The notes under the pieces are model-generated. The model worked only from the letters and a program-made list of their open reading frames with translations. It searched no databases and was not told where the DNA came from. Made by a program: the position numbers and the translations under genes. A DNA stretch of 64,000 bases from Kribbella italica (GTDB lineage: Bacteria; Actinomycetota; Actinomycetes; Propionibacteriales; Kribbellaceae): contig NZ_JACHMY010000001.1 of NCBI RefSeq assembly GCF_014205135.1, positions 7,502,001 through 7,566,000 on the forward strand. Reading direction: 5' to 3'. How positions within the stretch are numbered: position 1 is the stretch's first letter; each line of letters starts with the position of its first letter. Of this stretch, positions 7,401-15,678 are shown piece after piece.

Positions 7401-9077
7401 ATGACTTCGCATCAGCGGATCCTTGCAGCGTTGGGTGGCTTGCTCGCCGCCGCGGCCGGTCTCGGCCTCGGTGAGCTGACCGCCGCCCTCGCCGGTGGGA
7501 CGTCGCCGGTGGTCGGGGTCGGGACCCAACTGATCGACCTCGCCCCTGGTCCGGCCAAGGACTGGGCGGTGAAGAACCTCGGCACCGCCGACAAGCCGAT
7601 CCTGGTGGGTGGCGTGCTGGTCGCGGTTGCGGTCTTCGCGCTGGTGGCCGGTGCGGTCGGGGTCAAGCGGCCTCGCGTCGCGCTGGGGATGACGGTTCTC
7701 CTGGGACTGTTGGCGATTCTCGCCGCGGCGACCGGGCGTTCGCTGGCGACCAACGCGGTGGTCCGGGTGCTGCCCGGTGTCATCACGTTGCTGGTGGCAA
7801 CTGCCGGCATGTACTTGGTGCTCCGAGCCCGTGGCTACTCGCTGCGGCGCAAGAGCCCGACCAGCGCGCAGCCCGAGATCGAGCCCGGGACCGAGAACAA
7901 GGCCGGGACCGGAATCAAGTCCGAGGCCGGAACTGAGCTCAAGCCCGATGCTGGGACCGGGATCAATCCCGAGGCGGGAACCGAGAGCAAGCCCGAGGCC
8001 GAGGCGCCGGACGGGTTCGACCGGCGGAAGTTCCTGGTCACGACCTTCGCGCTGGGCGCTGTGGGCGCCGCGGGTGGTGTCGTCTCCCGAGTCCTTCCGG
8101 GTGGAGTCGACGAAGCGACGCGGCGTGGGATCCGCTTGCCGGTCCCCGCGAGTCGGGCGAAGGCTTTGCCGGCCGGAGTGGCCGCGGACGCGGCGGGGGT
8201 CAGCCCCTTCACCACGCCCAACAAGTCCTTCTACCGCGTGGACACGCTGCTCACCGTCCCGAAGGTCGACCCGCGGAACTGGGAGCTGCGCATCCACGGC
8301 ATGGTCGACAAGGAGATCCGGCTGAACTTCGCCGATCTGCTGAACCGGAAGCTGATCGAGCGCGACATCACGCTGACCTGTGTCTCCAACGAGGTCGGTG
8401 GCCCGTACGTCGGGAACGCCCGCTGGATCGGCGTTCCGATCGCGGAGATCCTGCGCGAGGCCGGCGTCCAGGACGGTGCGGACGCGGTCAAGTCGACCAG
8501 CGTCGACGGTCTCACCATCGGCACGCCGCTGGCCGCGCTGACCGACGGCCGGGACGCGATCTTCGCGATCGGCATGAACGGTGAGCCGCTGCCCTTCGAC
8601 CACGGGTTCCCGGTACGGATGGTCGTCCCGGGCCTGTACGGCTACGTGTCCGCGACCAAGTGGATCGTGGACTTCGAGGTCACCCGGTTCGACGACTTCA
8701 GCGCCTACTGGACCGACCGCGGCTGGTCGGTCGAGGCGCCGATCAAGACCTCGTCGCGGATCGACGTCCCCAAGGGCTTCGCCCGCGTCAAGCCGGGACC
8801 GGCGGTCGCCGCGGGCGTCGCGTGGGCCCAGCACCGCGGGATCGAGAAGGTCGAGGTGCAGGTCGACGACGGCCCCTGGCAGGAGGCGAAGCTCGCCGAC
8901 GAGGCCGGGATCGACATCTGGCGGCAGTGGACCTTCCGCTGGGACGCCACCTCCGGCAACCACACGCTCACCGTCCGCGCGACCGACAAGACCGGACAGG
9001 TGCAGACCTCCGATCGTGCCGCTCCCCGGCCCAACGGGTCGAGCGGGCTGCACAACACGGTGGTGATGGTCGAGTAA
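7401..9077 (+). CDS. membrane-anchored molybdopterin-dependent oxidoreductase
   Basis: The protein has 558 residues. Four hydrophobic segments (about 7-30, 67-87, 95-112, 122-141) precede a low-complexity linker of EAGTxxKP-type units (160-202). A segment DRRKFLVTT (207-215) with a further hydrophobic stretch follows, then a sulfite-oxidase-fold domain with the cofactor cysteine in DITLTCVSNEVGG (C327) and a C-terminal Mo-co dimerisation domain. It would act outside the membrane as an electron-transfer oxidoreductase of unknown substrate. A fasciclin lipoprotein follows in the same direction, an association also known from other actinobacteria. Confidence 0.85.
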   Translation: MTSHQRILAALGGLLAAAAGLGLGELTAALAGGTSPVVGVGTQLIDLAPGPAKDWAVKNLGTADKPILVGGVLVAVAVFALVAGAVGVKRPRVALGMTVLLGLLAILAAATGRSLATNAVVRVLPGVITLLVATAGMYLVLRARGYSLRRKSPTSAQPEIEPGTENKAGTGIKSEAGTELKPDAGTGINPEAGTESKPEAEAPDGFDRRKFLVTTFALGAVGAAGGVVSRVLPGGVDEATRRGIRLPVPASRAKALPAGVAADAAGVSPFTTPNKSFYRVDTLLTVPKVDPRNWELRIHGMVDKEIRLNFADLLNRKLIERDITLTCVSNEVGGPYVGNARWIGVPIAEILREAGVQDGADAVKSTSVDGLTIGTPLAALTDGRDAIFAIGMNGEPLPFDHGFPVRMVVPGLYGYVSATKWIVDFEVTRFDDFSAYWTDRGWSVEAPIKTSSRIDVPKGFARVKPGPAVAAGVAWAQHRGIEKVEVQVDDGPWQEAKLADEAGIDIWRQWTFRWDATSGNHTLTVRATDKTGQVQTSDRAAPRPNGSSGLHNTVVMVE

Positions 9078-9227
9078 CCGATGCCCCCGGACGGCCGTAC
9101 CAGCCGCCCGGAACCAGCTCAGCGGCGGTCTCGATCGCGCGAGATGTGCACGAGCTTTCAGCACCACCTCTTTCAGCACCACACCCCTCAGTACCGAAGC
9201 AGCACCATCCAAAGGAGAAGGATCGTC

Positions 9228-9899
9228 ATGTCGAACACCCTGAAGCGCGTCACCATCTCGGCCGCCGCCGTTTCGTTGCTCTTCGCAACGGCTGCCTGTG
9301 GTGGCGGCGACGACAACGCCGACAGCGGTAGCGGCAGCAGCCCGTCGGCCAGCACCTCGTCGCCGGCCGACAGCCCGAGCGCCTCCCCGTCGGCCGACAA
9401 CATGTCCGGTCTGGTCGGTCCGGGCTGTGCGGACTACGCCAAGGCCAACGCCACCGGCGCGGGCTCGATCGACGGCATGGCCGCCGCTCCGGTCGCCAGC
9501 GCTGCCGCGGGCAACCCGCTGCTGAAGACCCTGGTCGCCTCGGTGTCGGGCAAGCTGAACCCGAAGGTCAACCTGGTCTCGACGCTGAACAGCGACCAGT
9601 TCACCGTGTTCGCCCCGGTCGACTCCGCGTTCGCGAAGATCCCGGCCGCGACGATCAACACGCTGAAGACCGACAGCGCGCTGCTGACCAAGATCCTGAC
9701 CTACCACGTCGTCCCGGGCCAGCTCGACGCCACCGCGGTCGTCGGCAAGCACGCGACGGCCGAGAAGCAGGAGCTGACCGTCACCGGCTCCGGCCAGAAC
9801 CTGAAGGTCAACAACGCCAACGTCATCTGCGGCGGCGTGAAGACGGCCAACGCGACCGTCTACCTGATCGACACCGTCCTGATGCCTCCGATGAGCTGA
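9228..9899 (+). CDS. fasciclin domain lipoprotein
   Basis: The 223-residue protein carries a lipoprotein signal (SLLFATAAC, Cys24), a Ser/Asp-rich spacer to about residue 60, and one fasciclin (FAS1) domain with [15 protein letters not shown] (H1 motif) and [12 protein letters not shown] (H2 motif), ending with an [19 protein letters not shown] strand. A strong site AAAGGAGAAGG precedes the ATG. FAS1 domains mediate adhesion or ligand binding at the cell surface, and mycobacterial MPT70/MPT83 are the known relatives. A 150-bp gap with a repeated TTTCAGCACCAC separates it from the molybdopterin gene. Co-transcription is likely but not proven. Confidence 0.9.
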   Translation: MSNTLKRVTISAAAVSLLFATAACGGGDDNADSGSGSSPSASTSSPADSPSASPSADNMSGLVGPGCADYAKANATGAGSIDGMAAAPVASAAAGNPLLKTLVASVSGKLNPKVNLVSTLNSDQFTVFAPVDSAFAKIPAATINTLKTDSALLTKILTYHVVPGQLDATAVVGKHATAEKQELTVTGSGQNLKVNNANVICGGVKTANATVYLIDTVLMPPMS

Positions 9900-9917
9900 T
9901 CGCAACTCCCCACTGAC

Positions 9918-9953
9918 CTGGGCGGCGTCACCTTTCATGGTGGCGCCGCCCAG
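9918..9953. terminator. bidirectional hairpin terminator
   Basis: A 15-bp stem (CTGGGCGGCG continuing into CACC, with one T-G pair) closes a six-base loop. It lies 18 bases after the fasciclin stop and overlaps the last codons of the convergent decarboxylase gene. There is no long T run, as is common in high-GC actinobacteria. Confidence 0.7.
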
Positions 9954-11325
9954 TTCCATTGCCGGCGGCAATGATCGCCCGGACCGACGCGGCGACGTCC
10001 GCCTCGGTGGTCAGGTGGTTCGACACGGAGATCCGCAGGTAGCGCCGGCCGCGCCAGGTCGTACCGCCCATCCAGCAGACGCCTGATCGCTGGACCTCCT
10101 CGATCACGCGGTCGGTCTCGGCGTCCGAGCCGAACGAGACCAGGACCTGGTTGAGCACGACGGCGTTGCCGATCTCGAACCCGGCCGCCTTCAGTTGGTC
10201 GGCGAAGGAACGTGCCAGGTCGCAACAACGGTCGACGAGGTCGCGAACGCCCGCACGGCCCAACTCCTGCAGACCTGCCCAGACCGCCAGTCCGCGGGCA
10301 CGACGGGACGACTCGATGGCGTAGTCGCCAGGCTCGGGCTCGCCGGAGGCGACCAGGTACGACGCGCTGTACGCCAAGGCGTTCGCGTGCGACGTGGGAT
10401 GGGCGGAGAAGACGAACCCGTTGTCGTACGGGAGATTCAGCCACTTGTGGCCGTCGCAGGCCCAGGAGTCCGCGCGTTCCACGCCGCTGACCTGCTCGTG
10501 CTGCGTGGAGCTGGCCGCAGCCCACAGACCGAAGGCGCCGTCGACGTGAACCCAGCCGCCGTACTCGTGGACGAGGTCGCAGGCGGCGCCGAGTGGGTCC
10601 GTGGCGCCGGTGTTCACGTTGCCGGCTTGTAGGCAGACGATCAGTGGGCCGGTGTGACCGGTCAAGCGGGCTCGGAGGGCGTCGAGGTCGAGCGCGCCGT
10701 TGGAGTCGGAGGGCACCAGCTCGAGGGACCGGGAACCGAAGCCGAGCAGTCGCAGCGAACGGTCGATGGTGGCGTGGCGTTCTTCTCCCGCGAGCAGGCG
10801 GACCTTCGGTGCGCTACCCAGGCCGTCGGCTTCGACGTCCCAGCCGGCTTGGTGGAGAACGTGATGCCGCGCGGCGGCCAGAGCGATCGTGTTCGCAGAC
10901 TGCGCGCCAGTGGCGAACCCGGCCGACGCTGTTGGAGGCAGGCCGAGCAGCTCTTTCAGCCAGTCGGCGGACGCTTGCTCGGCGGCGGCCGAGGTGGGCG
11001 AGAGCACGCTGTTCCAGGCGTTCTGGTCCCAGCCGGCGGCGAGGATCTCGGCGGCGGTCGCGGCGGGGAGTGCACCGCCGACGACGAAGCCGAAGTAGCG
11101 CGGACCCGCACTGGCGACGATTCCGGGGTCGGCGACAGCGATCAGCTCGTCGATCACGTCGGAGGCTGGTCGCCCGGCCTCGGCGAGTGGCCGGCGGAAG
11201 CCGGCGCGGACCTCCGGGTAGGACTTGGCCGCGTGGACCGGGCGTTCGGCGAGAGAGTCGCGGAAGGTGGCGGCGTGCGTGGCCGCGCGGGTGAAGAGCT
11301 GGTGCGAGAGCGACGAAGGCTGCAT
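9928..11325 (-). CDS. pyridoxal-phosphate-dependent decarboxylase family protein
   Basis: The 465-residue protein has the group II decarboxylase fold: YFGFVVGGALPAATAAEILA, GFATGAQSANTIALAAARHH (phosphate loop), WVHVDGAFGLWAAAS (Asp that contacts the pyridine nitrogen) and SWACDGHKWLNLPYDNGF, where K294 should form the Schiff base with PLP. It resembles aromatic-amino-acid/glutamate decarboxylases and related aspartate-aminotransferase-fold enzymes. The exact substrate is not readable. The ATG at 11325 gives a full N-terminal arm. It is followed on the same strand (upstream) by an uncharacterised gene. Confidence 0.88.
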   Translation of the reverse strand: MQPSSLSHQLFTRAATHAATFRDSLAERPVHAAKSYPEVRAGFRRPLAEAGRPASDVIDELIAVADPGIVASAGPRYFGFVVGGALPAATAAEILAAGWDQNAWNSVLSPTSAAAEQASADWLKELLGLPPTASAGFATGAQSANTIALAAARHHVLHQAGWDVEADGLGSAPKVRLLAGEERHATIDRSLRLLGFGSRSLELVPSDSNGALDLDALRARLTGHTGPLIVCLQAGNVNTGATDPLGAACDLVHEYGGWVHVDGAFGLWAAASSTQHEQVSGVERADSWACDGHKWLNLPYDNGFVFSAHPTSHANALAYSASYLVASGEPEPGDYAIESSRRARGLAVWAGLQELGRAGVRDLVDRCCDLARSFADQLKAAGFEIGNAVVLNQVLVSFGSDAETDRVIEEVQRSGVCWMGGTTWRGRRYLRISVSNHLTTEADVAASVRAIIAAGNGTGRRHHER

Positions 11326-11376
11326 GGTCCGACTGTCCCATTCGGTCGAGGGGTGGAGGAGACGGATCGAGGCGGG

Positions 11377-12300
11377 TCAGCGGAGGGTGCGGGTCAGGGC
11401 GTGGAGAACGGGCGTGAGGTGGATGGCTTCGAGGTCCTTGGGCTGGGTGGTGGCGGGATACCAGCTCGAGTCGGCGACGTACTGAATCCAGGGCGTCAGG
11501 GGACCGGGTTGGGTGCTGTGGGCGCGGAGGGAGAGGCCGAGCATGACGGCCAGGGCGGACAGGATCGAGAGATCGGTGACGACGTGTACGAGCAGCAGGC
11601 TGCGCGCCGGCAGGGCGACGAGCACGCCGTGCGGCGGGTTCTCGACGTGGAGGGTCTCGCGCAGCACGGTGTCGAGGACCAGCGCCCGCGAGGCGGCGAA
11701 GCTGGACCCGCCGATCACCGCGATGGCGGCGCCTTCGTGATCGACGAGCTCGACCTGGTCGGTCCGGCGGCGGAGATTGGCCAGGGCCGCGTCGAGGGCT
11801 TCGGCGCGGGTCATCCCGAAGTCGGCAGGGTCGAGGTGAAGAGTGACGACGCCGTCGTCGTGAGTGGCCGGTACGGCGAGCAGACCGGGCAGGAACTCGG
11901 GCGTGCCCGCGGTCCAGGCCGGTGGAAGGGAGGTGGTCGGGACAAGTCTCGCGACGAGGTCGCGGACCGGGTCGGTGGGTGGTGGGGGTGGGCCGTGACT
12001 GAGGTGCTCGCCGAGGCGGTCGAAGTGGTCGCTGACGAGTTGGGGCCAGCGCTGTGGATGCTCGGGGGCGACGATGCGGGCGAGGTTGCCCAGACCGGCG
12101 ACCAGGCCGGACCTGACGTGGGGCAGGAGCGGGCCCGGCGCCAGCAGTAGTGCGTCGGTGCCGTCGAAGGTCGCCCGCAAACCGCGCTCGCCGGCGGCGT
12201 CGAGGGCCAGCCGGACGAGATGAGCCGCTTGCGACGCCGTCAAGGGCGGCAGGGCGCGGTCGTTGCCTGAAGCCCGTTCCGGTGGATGGTGGATGGTCAT
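11377..12300 (-). CDS. uncharacterised protein, 307 residues
   Basis: I do not recognise this family with confidence. The protein is soluble, with no signal peptide, moderately hydrophobic, and has a proline run HGPPPPPTDP near residue 105. The C-terminal half alternates strands and helices (LVDHEGAAIAVIGGSSFAASRALVLDTVL, HGVLVALPARSLLLVHVV), somewhat like DUF1444/YtpQ-type proteins. It lies 51 bp upstream of the decarboxylase on the same strand and may be co-transcribed with it. Codon use is like its neighbours. The ATG at 12300 is followed by a typical soluble N-terminus. Confidence 0.6.
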   Translation of the reverse strand: MTIHHPPERASGNDRALPPLTASQAAHLVRLALDAAGERGLRATFDGTDALLLAPGPLLPHVRSGLVAGLGNLARIVAPEHPQRWPQLVSDHFDRLGEHLSHGPPPPPTDPVRDLVARLVPTTSLPPAWTAGTPEFLPGLLAVPATHDDGVVTLHLDPADFGMTRAEALDAALANLRRRTDQVELVDHEGAAIAVIGGSSFAASRALVLDTVLRETLHVENPPHGVLVALPARSLLLVHVVTDLSILSALAVMLGLSLRAHSTQPGPLTPWIQYVADSSWYPATTQPKDLEAIHLTPVLHALTRTLR

Positions 12301-12418
12301 GAGTACCTCCTCGCCAAAGAAAGTACGAGGATTGGGTCACTGCGGAGGTGACGAGTTCGCGAGCTGTGGACAACCCGGCGGTTATCCTGCCCGCAGTCGA
12401 GTCCTAGGAGTGTGAGGT

Positions 12419-12940
12419 ATGTCGGACACCCCGGCGTCGCGGCCGTCGTCGGCGGCCCGGCTCTCGTTGTCGCACATCACGGCGCAGAACGAGACGAACC
12501 TGCTCGGCACGGTGCACGGCGGCGTGATCATGACGCTGGTCGACTCGGTCGCCGGCGTCGTCGCGGCGCGGCACTCGGGCGGTCCGGCGGTCACCGCGTC
12601 GATGGACGAGATGCAGTTCCTGGTCCCGGTCCGGGTCGGCGACGTCGTGCACTTCACCGCCCAGGTGAACTGGACCGGCCGCAGCTCGATGGAGATCGGG
12701 GTCCGGATCACCGCGGACCGTTGGGACTCGGTCGGCCCGCAGGTGCACGTCGCGACGGCGTATCTGGTGTTCGTGGCCGTCGACGCCGACGGTCAGCCGC
12801 GGCACGTGCCGCAGGTCGAGCCGGAGAACGACGAGGACCGGCGCCGGATGCGCGAGGCCGAGATCCGGCGCAGCCACCGGCTGGCCCGGCGCAAGGCGAT
12901 CATCGCCTCCCGCGAGGACCTCGATGACGCTGTTCACTAG
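12419..12940 (+). CDS. acyl-CoA thioesterase, hotdog fold
   Basis: The 173-residue protein matches cytosolic acyl-CoA hydrolases of the hotdog family: NETNLLGTVHGGVIMTLVDSVAGVVA (active-site Asp at the start of the long helix), MDEMQFLVPVRVGDVVHFTAQV and MEIGVRI. It would hydrolyse acyl-CoA thioesters in the cytoplasm. The last 30 residues are charged and helical. The ATG at 12419 follows AGGAGTGTGAGGT. Its last 17 bases overlap the next gene in another frame, so the two are translationally linked. Confidence 0.9.
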   Translation: MSDTPASRPSSAARLSLSHITAQNETNLLGTVHGGVIMTLVDSVAGVVAARHSGGPAVTASMDEMQFLVPVRVGDVVHFTAQVNWTGRSSMEIGVRITADRWDSVGPQVHVATAYLVFVAVDADGQPRHVPQVEPENDEDRRRMREAEIRRSHRLARRKAIIASREDLDDAVH

Positions 12941-13583
12941 CGCCCGGCGGCACCCGTCCGCCGTCCTGCTGGTGGTCCAGCTGCTCGGCGTACTGGTCTA
13001 CCCGGCGATGGAAGGATCGCGCGGCGGCCGGGTCGGCTTCGAGACGCTGGGCATCATCGTGCTGGTGCTGGCGGTCTTCTCGGTCCGTTCGACACCTGGT
13101 CTGACCTGGGTCAGCATCTGCCTGGGCATCCCGGCGGTGGTGCTGTCGCTGGTCGACGCGTTCCGCCCGACCGAGGTGATCGAGCCGGTCTCCGGCGCTT
13201 TCCACGCGGCGTTCTACTTCTACACGGCGTACAGCCTGCTGCGGTACATGCTGTCCGACCACGACGTCAGCGTCGACGAGCTCTACGCGACCGGCGCGAC
13301 GTTCACCTTGGTGGCGTGGGGATTCGCGTACATCTTCGTCGTCGTCCAGGCGCTCGATCCGGGCAGCTTCACCGCCGCGGTCAACCCGCAGCAGGAGCGC
13401 ACGTGGATGGAGCTGCTGTTCCTCAGCTTCACCACCTTATCCAGCACAGGGCTCAGCGACATCGTCCCGATCAAGTCCTGGGCGCGATCCGTGGTCATGC
13501 TCGAGCAGCTCGCCGGTCTCGGGTACGTCGCGATGGTGGTCTCCCGGCTCGTCGGTCTCACGGTCGCCAAGAGAAACAACTAG
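12924..13583 (+). CDS. ion-channel-like membrane protein with altered pore
   Basis: The 219-residue protein has about six hydrophobic segments. The last two flank a pore-loop-like stretch FLSFTTLSSTGLSDIVP. This matches the layout of two-helix potassium-channel domains but lacks the TVGYG selectivity filter (TLSSTGLSD instead). A potassium or other cation channel is therefore only a structural guess. It overlaps the thioesterase gene by 17 bp and ends three bases before the convergent TetR gene. Confidence 0.7.
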   Translation: MTLFTSARRHPSAVLLVVQLLGVLVYPAMEGSRGGRVGFETLGIIVLVLAVFSVRSTPGLTWVSICLGIPAVVLSLVDAFRPTEVIEPVSGAFHAAFYFYTAYSLLRYMLSDHDVSVDELYATGATFTLVAWGFAYIFVVVQALDPGSFTAAVNPQQERTWMELLFLSFTTLSSTGLSDIVPIKSWARSVVMLEQLAGLGYVAMVVSRLVGLTVAKRNN

Positions 13584-13586
13584 GAG

Positions 13587-14213
13587 CTAACGGCGCGGCC
13601 AGGAAGCGAGCAGATCGCCGGCCGCTCGAAGAGCCACTGCGGGTGCGTGCTCCATCGCCGCGACGCGGTAGCTGACCAGCGCGCCCTCGTGCAGCAGCAG
13701 CAACCGATCCGCCAGCTCGCCCACCTGGTCGAAGCCGGCCAGCTCGGCCTGCGCGACGAACTCCGCCCGCATCCACGTCTTCTGCCCGACGATCACCGGC
13801 ATGGCGGGATGGTCCGGCGCCGCCAGCTCGACGCTCGCGTTGATGAACCCGCAGCCGCGCTGCGACTCCTCCATCCAGTCGCTCAAGGACGCGAACAGCG
13901 CCAGGATCACCTCTTCGGGTGACGTCGGCTGACGCTCGGCGAGCTGGTCGTCGAGGAACGTGTGCCACTGCCGGTTCCGGCGTTCCAGGTACGCCGCGAT
14001 CAGCCGGTCCTTCGAGCCGAACCGGTCGTACAGCGTCTTCTTGGTCACCTCGGCCGCGTCCGCGATCGCGTCCACACCGACGGTCCGGATGCCCCGGGCG
14101 TAGAACAGCGCGGACGCCGCCGCCAGGATTCGCTCCCCGGCCGGCGTGAGCGGCGCGGCCGGAGTCAGGGCGCGCTCCACGAGCAGGGTGGGTCTCAGCT
14201 GCTGGTCGACCAT
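13587..14213 (-). CDS. TetR family transcriptional regulator
   Basis: The 208-residue repressor has a classic N-terminal HTH (ILAAASALFYARGIRTVGVDAIADAAEVTKKTLYDRFGSKDRLIAAYL, about 29-76) and a variable ligand-binding C-terminal domain. It is divergent from an EamA permease gene with 37 bp between starts, so it probably represses that exporter and itself. Its start codon overlaps the palindrome ATACTGACAGTAT. The ATG at 14213 was chosen over the longer open frame because similarity starts shortly after it. Confidence 0.9.
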   Translation of the reverse strand: MVDQQLRPTLLVERALTPAAPLTPAGERILAAASALFYARGIRTVGVDAIADAAEVTKKTLYDRFGSKDRLIAAYLERRNRQWHTFLDDQLAERQPTSPEEVILALFASLSDWMEESQRGCGFINASVELAAPDHPAMPVIVGQKTWMRAEFVAQAELAGFDQVGELADRLLLLHEGALVSYRVAAMEHAPAVALRAAGDLLASWPRR

Positions 14214-14236
14214 ACTGACAGTATACCGACCGGTGT
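14212..14236. promoter_or_regulatory. candidate TetR operator in divergent promoter
   Basis: A 13-bp perfect palindrome around a central base (ATACTG-A-CAGTAT, 14212-14224) runs into TATACCGACCGGT, itself holding ACCG-AC-CGGT. The site covers the TetR start codon and lies within the only promoter space of both genes. Operator function is inferred. Confidence 0.6.
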
Positions 14237-14250
14237 GGTTACGTCGTGGC

Positions 14251-15189
14251 ATGACCGTCACCGAAGTCGCCCCGCACCGCACCACGGTGATCCCGCTGCT
14301 GGCCGGGGCCGGGTTCGTCGTGTTCTGGAGCTCGGGCTTCATCGGCGCCCGCTGGGGTACGACGTACAGCTCGGCGGTCGACCTGCTGGCCTGGCGATTC
14401 CTGCTCGCGGGGACCGTGGCCGCCCTGATCCTCGCGATGCGCCGGCCGAGGATCAGCCGCGCGGACGTGATCACCCACAGCGCGATGGCGTTCCTGACTC
14501 AGTTCGTCTACCTCGGCCTGATCTTCACCGGCATCGACCACGGCATCCCCGCCGGACTGACGGCGCTGATCGGTTCGCTCCAGCCGATCCTGATCGCCAC
14601 TGTCGCCGGACCGCTGCTCGGCGAACGGGTGTCACCGCTGCAGTGGACCGGACTGCTGGTCGGTCTCGCTGGCGTCGGCCTGGTGGTTGCCGACTACCTC
14701 GGCCACGGATCGCCGCTGCTCTTCCTGCTGCCCTTCGGTGGATTGCTCGGCCTCGCGGCCGGTACGTGCCTCGAACGCAAGCGCAAGCCACAGGCCCACC
14801 TTCTCGACGCGCTCTGCCTGCAAAGCCTGGTCTCCGGGGTCCTCTTCCTCGCCTTCGCGGCCGCGACGCGGCAGCTGACCGTCCCGCACGAACTCGGCTT
14901 CTACGGCGCCGCGATCTGGCTGGTCGTCCTCTCGACCACCGGCGGCTGGGGCCTCTACCTGGTCAACCTCCGGCTGTCCGGCGCGACCCGGGTGAGTTCG
15001 CTGCTCTACCTCGTGCCGCCGACCACGATGGTGCTGGCGTACCTGATGTTCCACGAGACGATCGGCAGGCTCGCCGTCCTCGGGATCGTCGTCTGCGCGG
15101 TCGCCGTCCTGCTGATTCGTTGGCCGAACCCCCAACAAAGCGACCCCGAGATGGCTACGCTGCGGTCATGGCGGAACCCCGGTGGCTGA
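14251..15189 (+). CDS. EamA family (drug/metabolite) transporter
   Basis: The 312-residue membrane protein has ten predicted helices and two EamA repeats (LAGAGFVVFWSSGFIGARWG in the first, FLLPFGGLLGLAAGTCLERKR starting the second). DMT permeases export metabolites or drugs at the cytoplasmic membrane. Expression is likely controlled by the divergent TetR gene. The ATG at 14251 is the first in-frame start past the operator. The downstream MarR gene starts inside this gene (22-bp overlap). Confidence 0.9.
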   Translation: MTVTEVAPHRTTVIPLLAGAGFVVFWSSGFIGARWGTTYSSAVDLLAWRFLLAGTVAALILAMRRPRISRADVITHSAMAFLTQFVYLGLIFTGIDHGIPAGLTALIGSLQPILIATVAGPLLGERVSPLQWTGLLVGLAGVGLVVADYLGHGSPLLFLLPFGGLLGLAAGTCLERKRKPQAHLLDALCLQSLVSGVLFLAFAAATRQLTVPHELGFYGAAIWLVVLSTTGGWGLYLVNLRLSGATRVSSLLYLVPPTTMVLAYLMFHETIGRLAVLGIVVCAVAVLLIRWPNPQQSDPEMATLRSWRNPGG

Positions 15190-15653
15190 ACGAGCAAGAG
15201 CAGCAGGCCTGGCGTGCGTTCATCGCGGCGCAGCGCGTGGTCAACGGGCGGATCGAGCAACAGCTGCAGCGCGACGCCGGGATGCCGCACACGTACTACG
15301 AGATCCTGGTCCGGCTCTCCGACGCCACCGACGGCCGGCTCCGGATGAGCGAGCTCGCGATCGCCACGCTCGGGTCCCGCAGCCGCCTCTCGCACGCGGT
15401 GAACCGGCTCGAGCAGGTCGGCTGGGTCCGCCGTGAGGGGATCTCGTCGGACCGTCGCGGTCAGGTCGCCATCCTCACCGACGCGGGCCGGGAGAAGCTG
15501 AAGGAGACCGCGCCGGGCCATGTCGAGACGGTCCGCTCGGCGGTCTTCGACCCGCTGACCGACGAGCAGGTCCAGCAGCTGCACGACATCTGCGCCGCGC
15601 TGGCCCGCCACTCCGGTGGCAGCGAGGACAGCGCCGCCTGGGAGCCCAGCTGA
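15168..15653 (+). CDS. MarR family transcriptional regulator
   Basis: The 161-residue winged-helix regulator has MarR hallmarks: LQRDAGMPHTYYEILVRLSD, a recognition helix region LGSRSRLSHAVNRLEQVGWVRRE and the wing SSDRRGQVAILTDAGREKL. It begins inside the EamA gene, so the transporter is flanked by a TetR and a MarR regulator. The MarR protein could sense the same substrate. The start is ATG at 15168. Confidence 0.9.
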   Translation: MAEPRWLNEQEQQAWRAFIAAQRVVNGRIEQQLQRDAGMPHTYYEILVRLSDATDGRLRMSELAIATLGSRSRLSHAVNRLEQVGWVRREGISSDRRGQVAILTDAGREKLKETAPGHVETVRSAVFDPLTDEQVQQLHDICAALARHSGGSEDSAAWEPS

Positions 15654-15678
15654 GGCTCGTCGGTAACAATGGGCGTCG

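Noticed and set aside
7233-9971. 912-residue minus-strand frame
   Set aside because: Antisense to the molybdopterin and fasciclin genes; composition is low-complexity and no motif is present.
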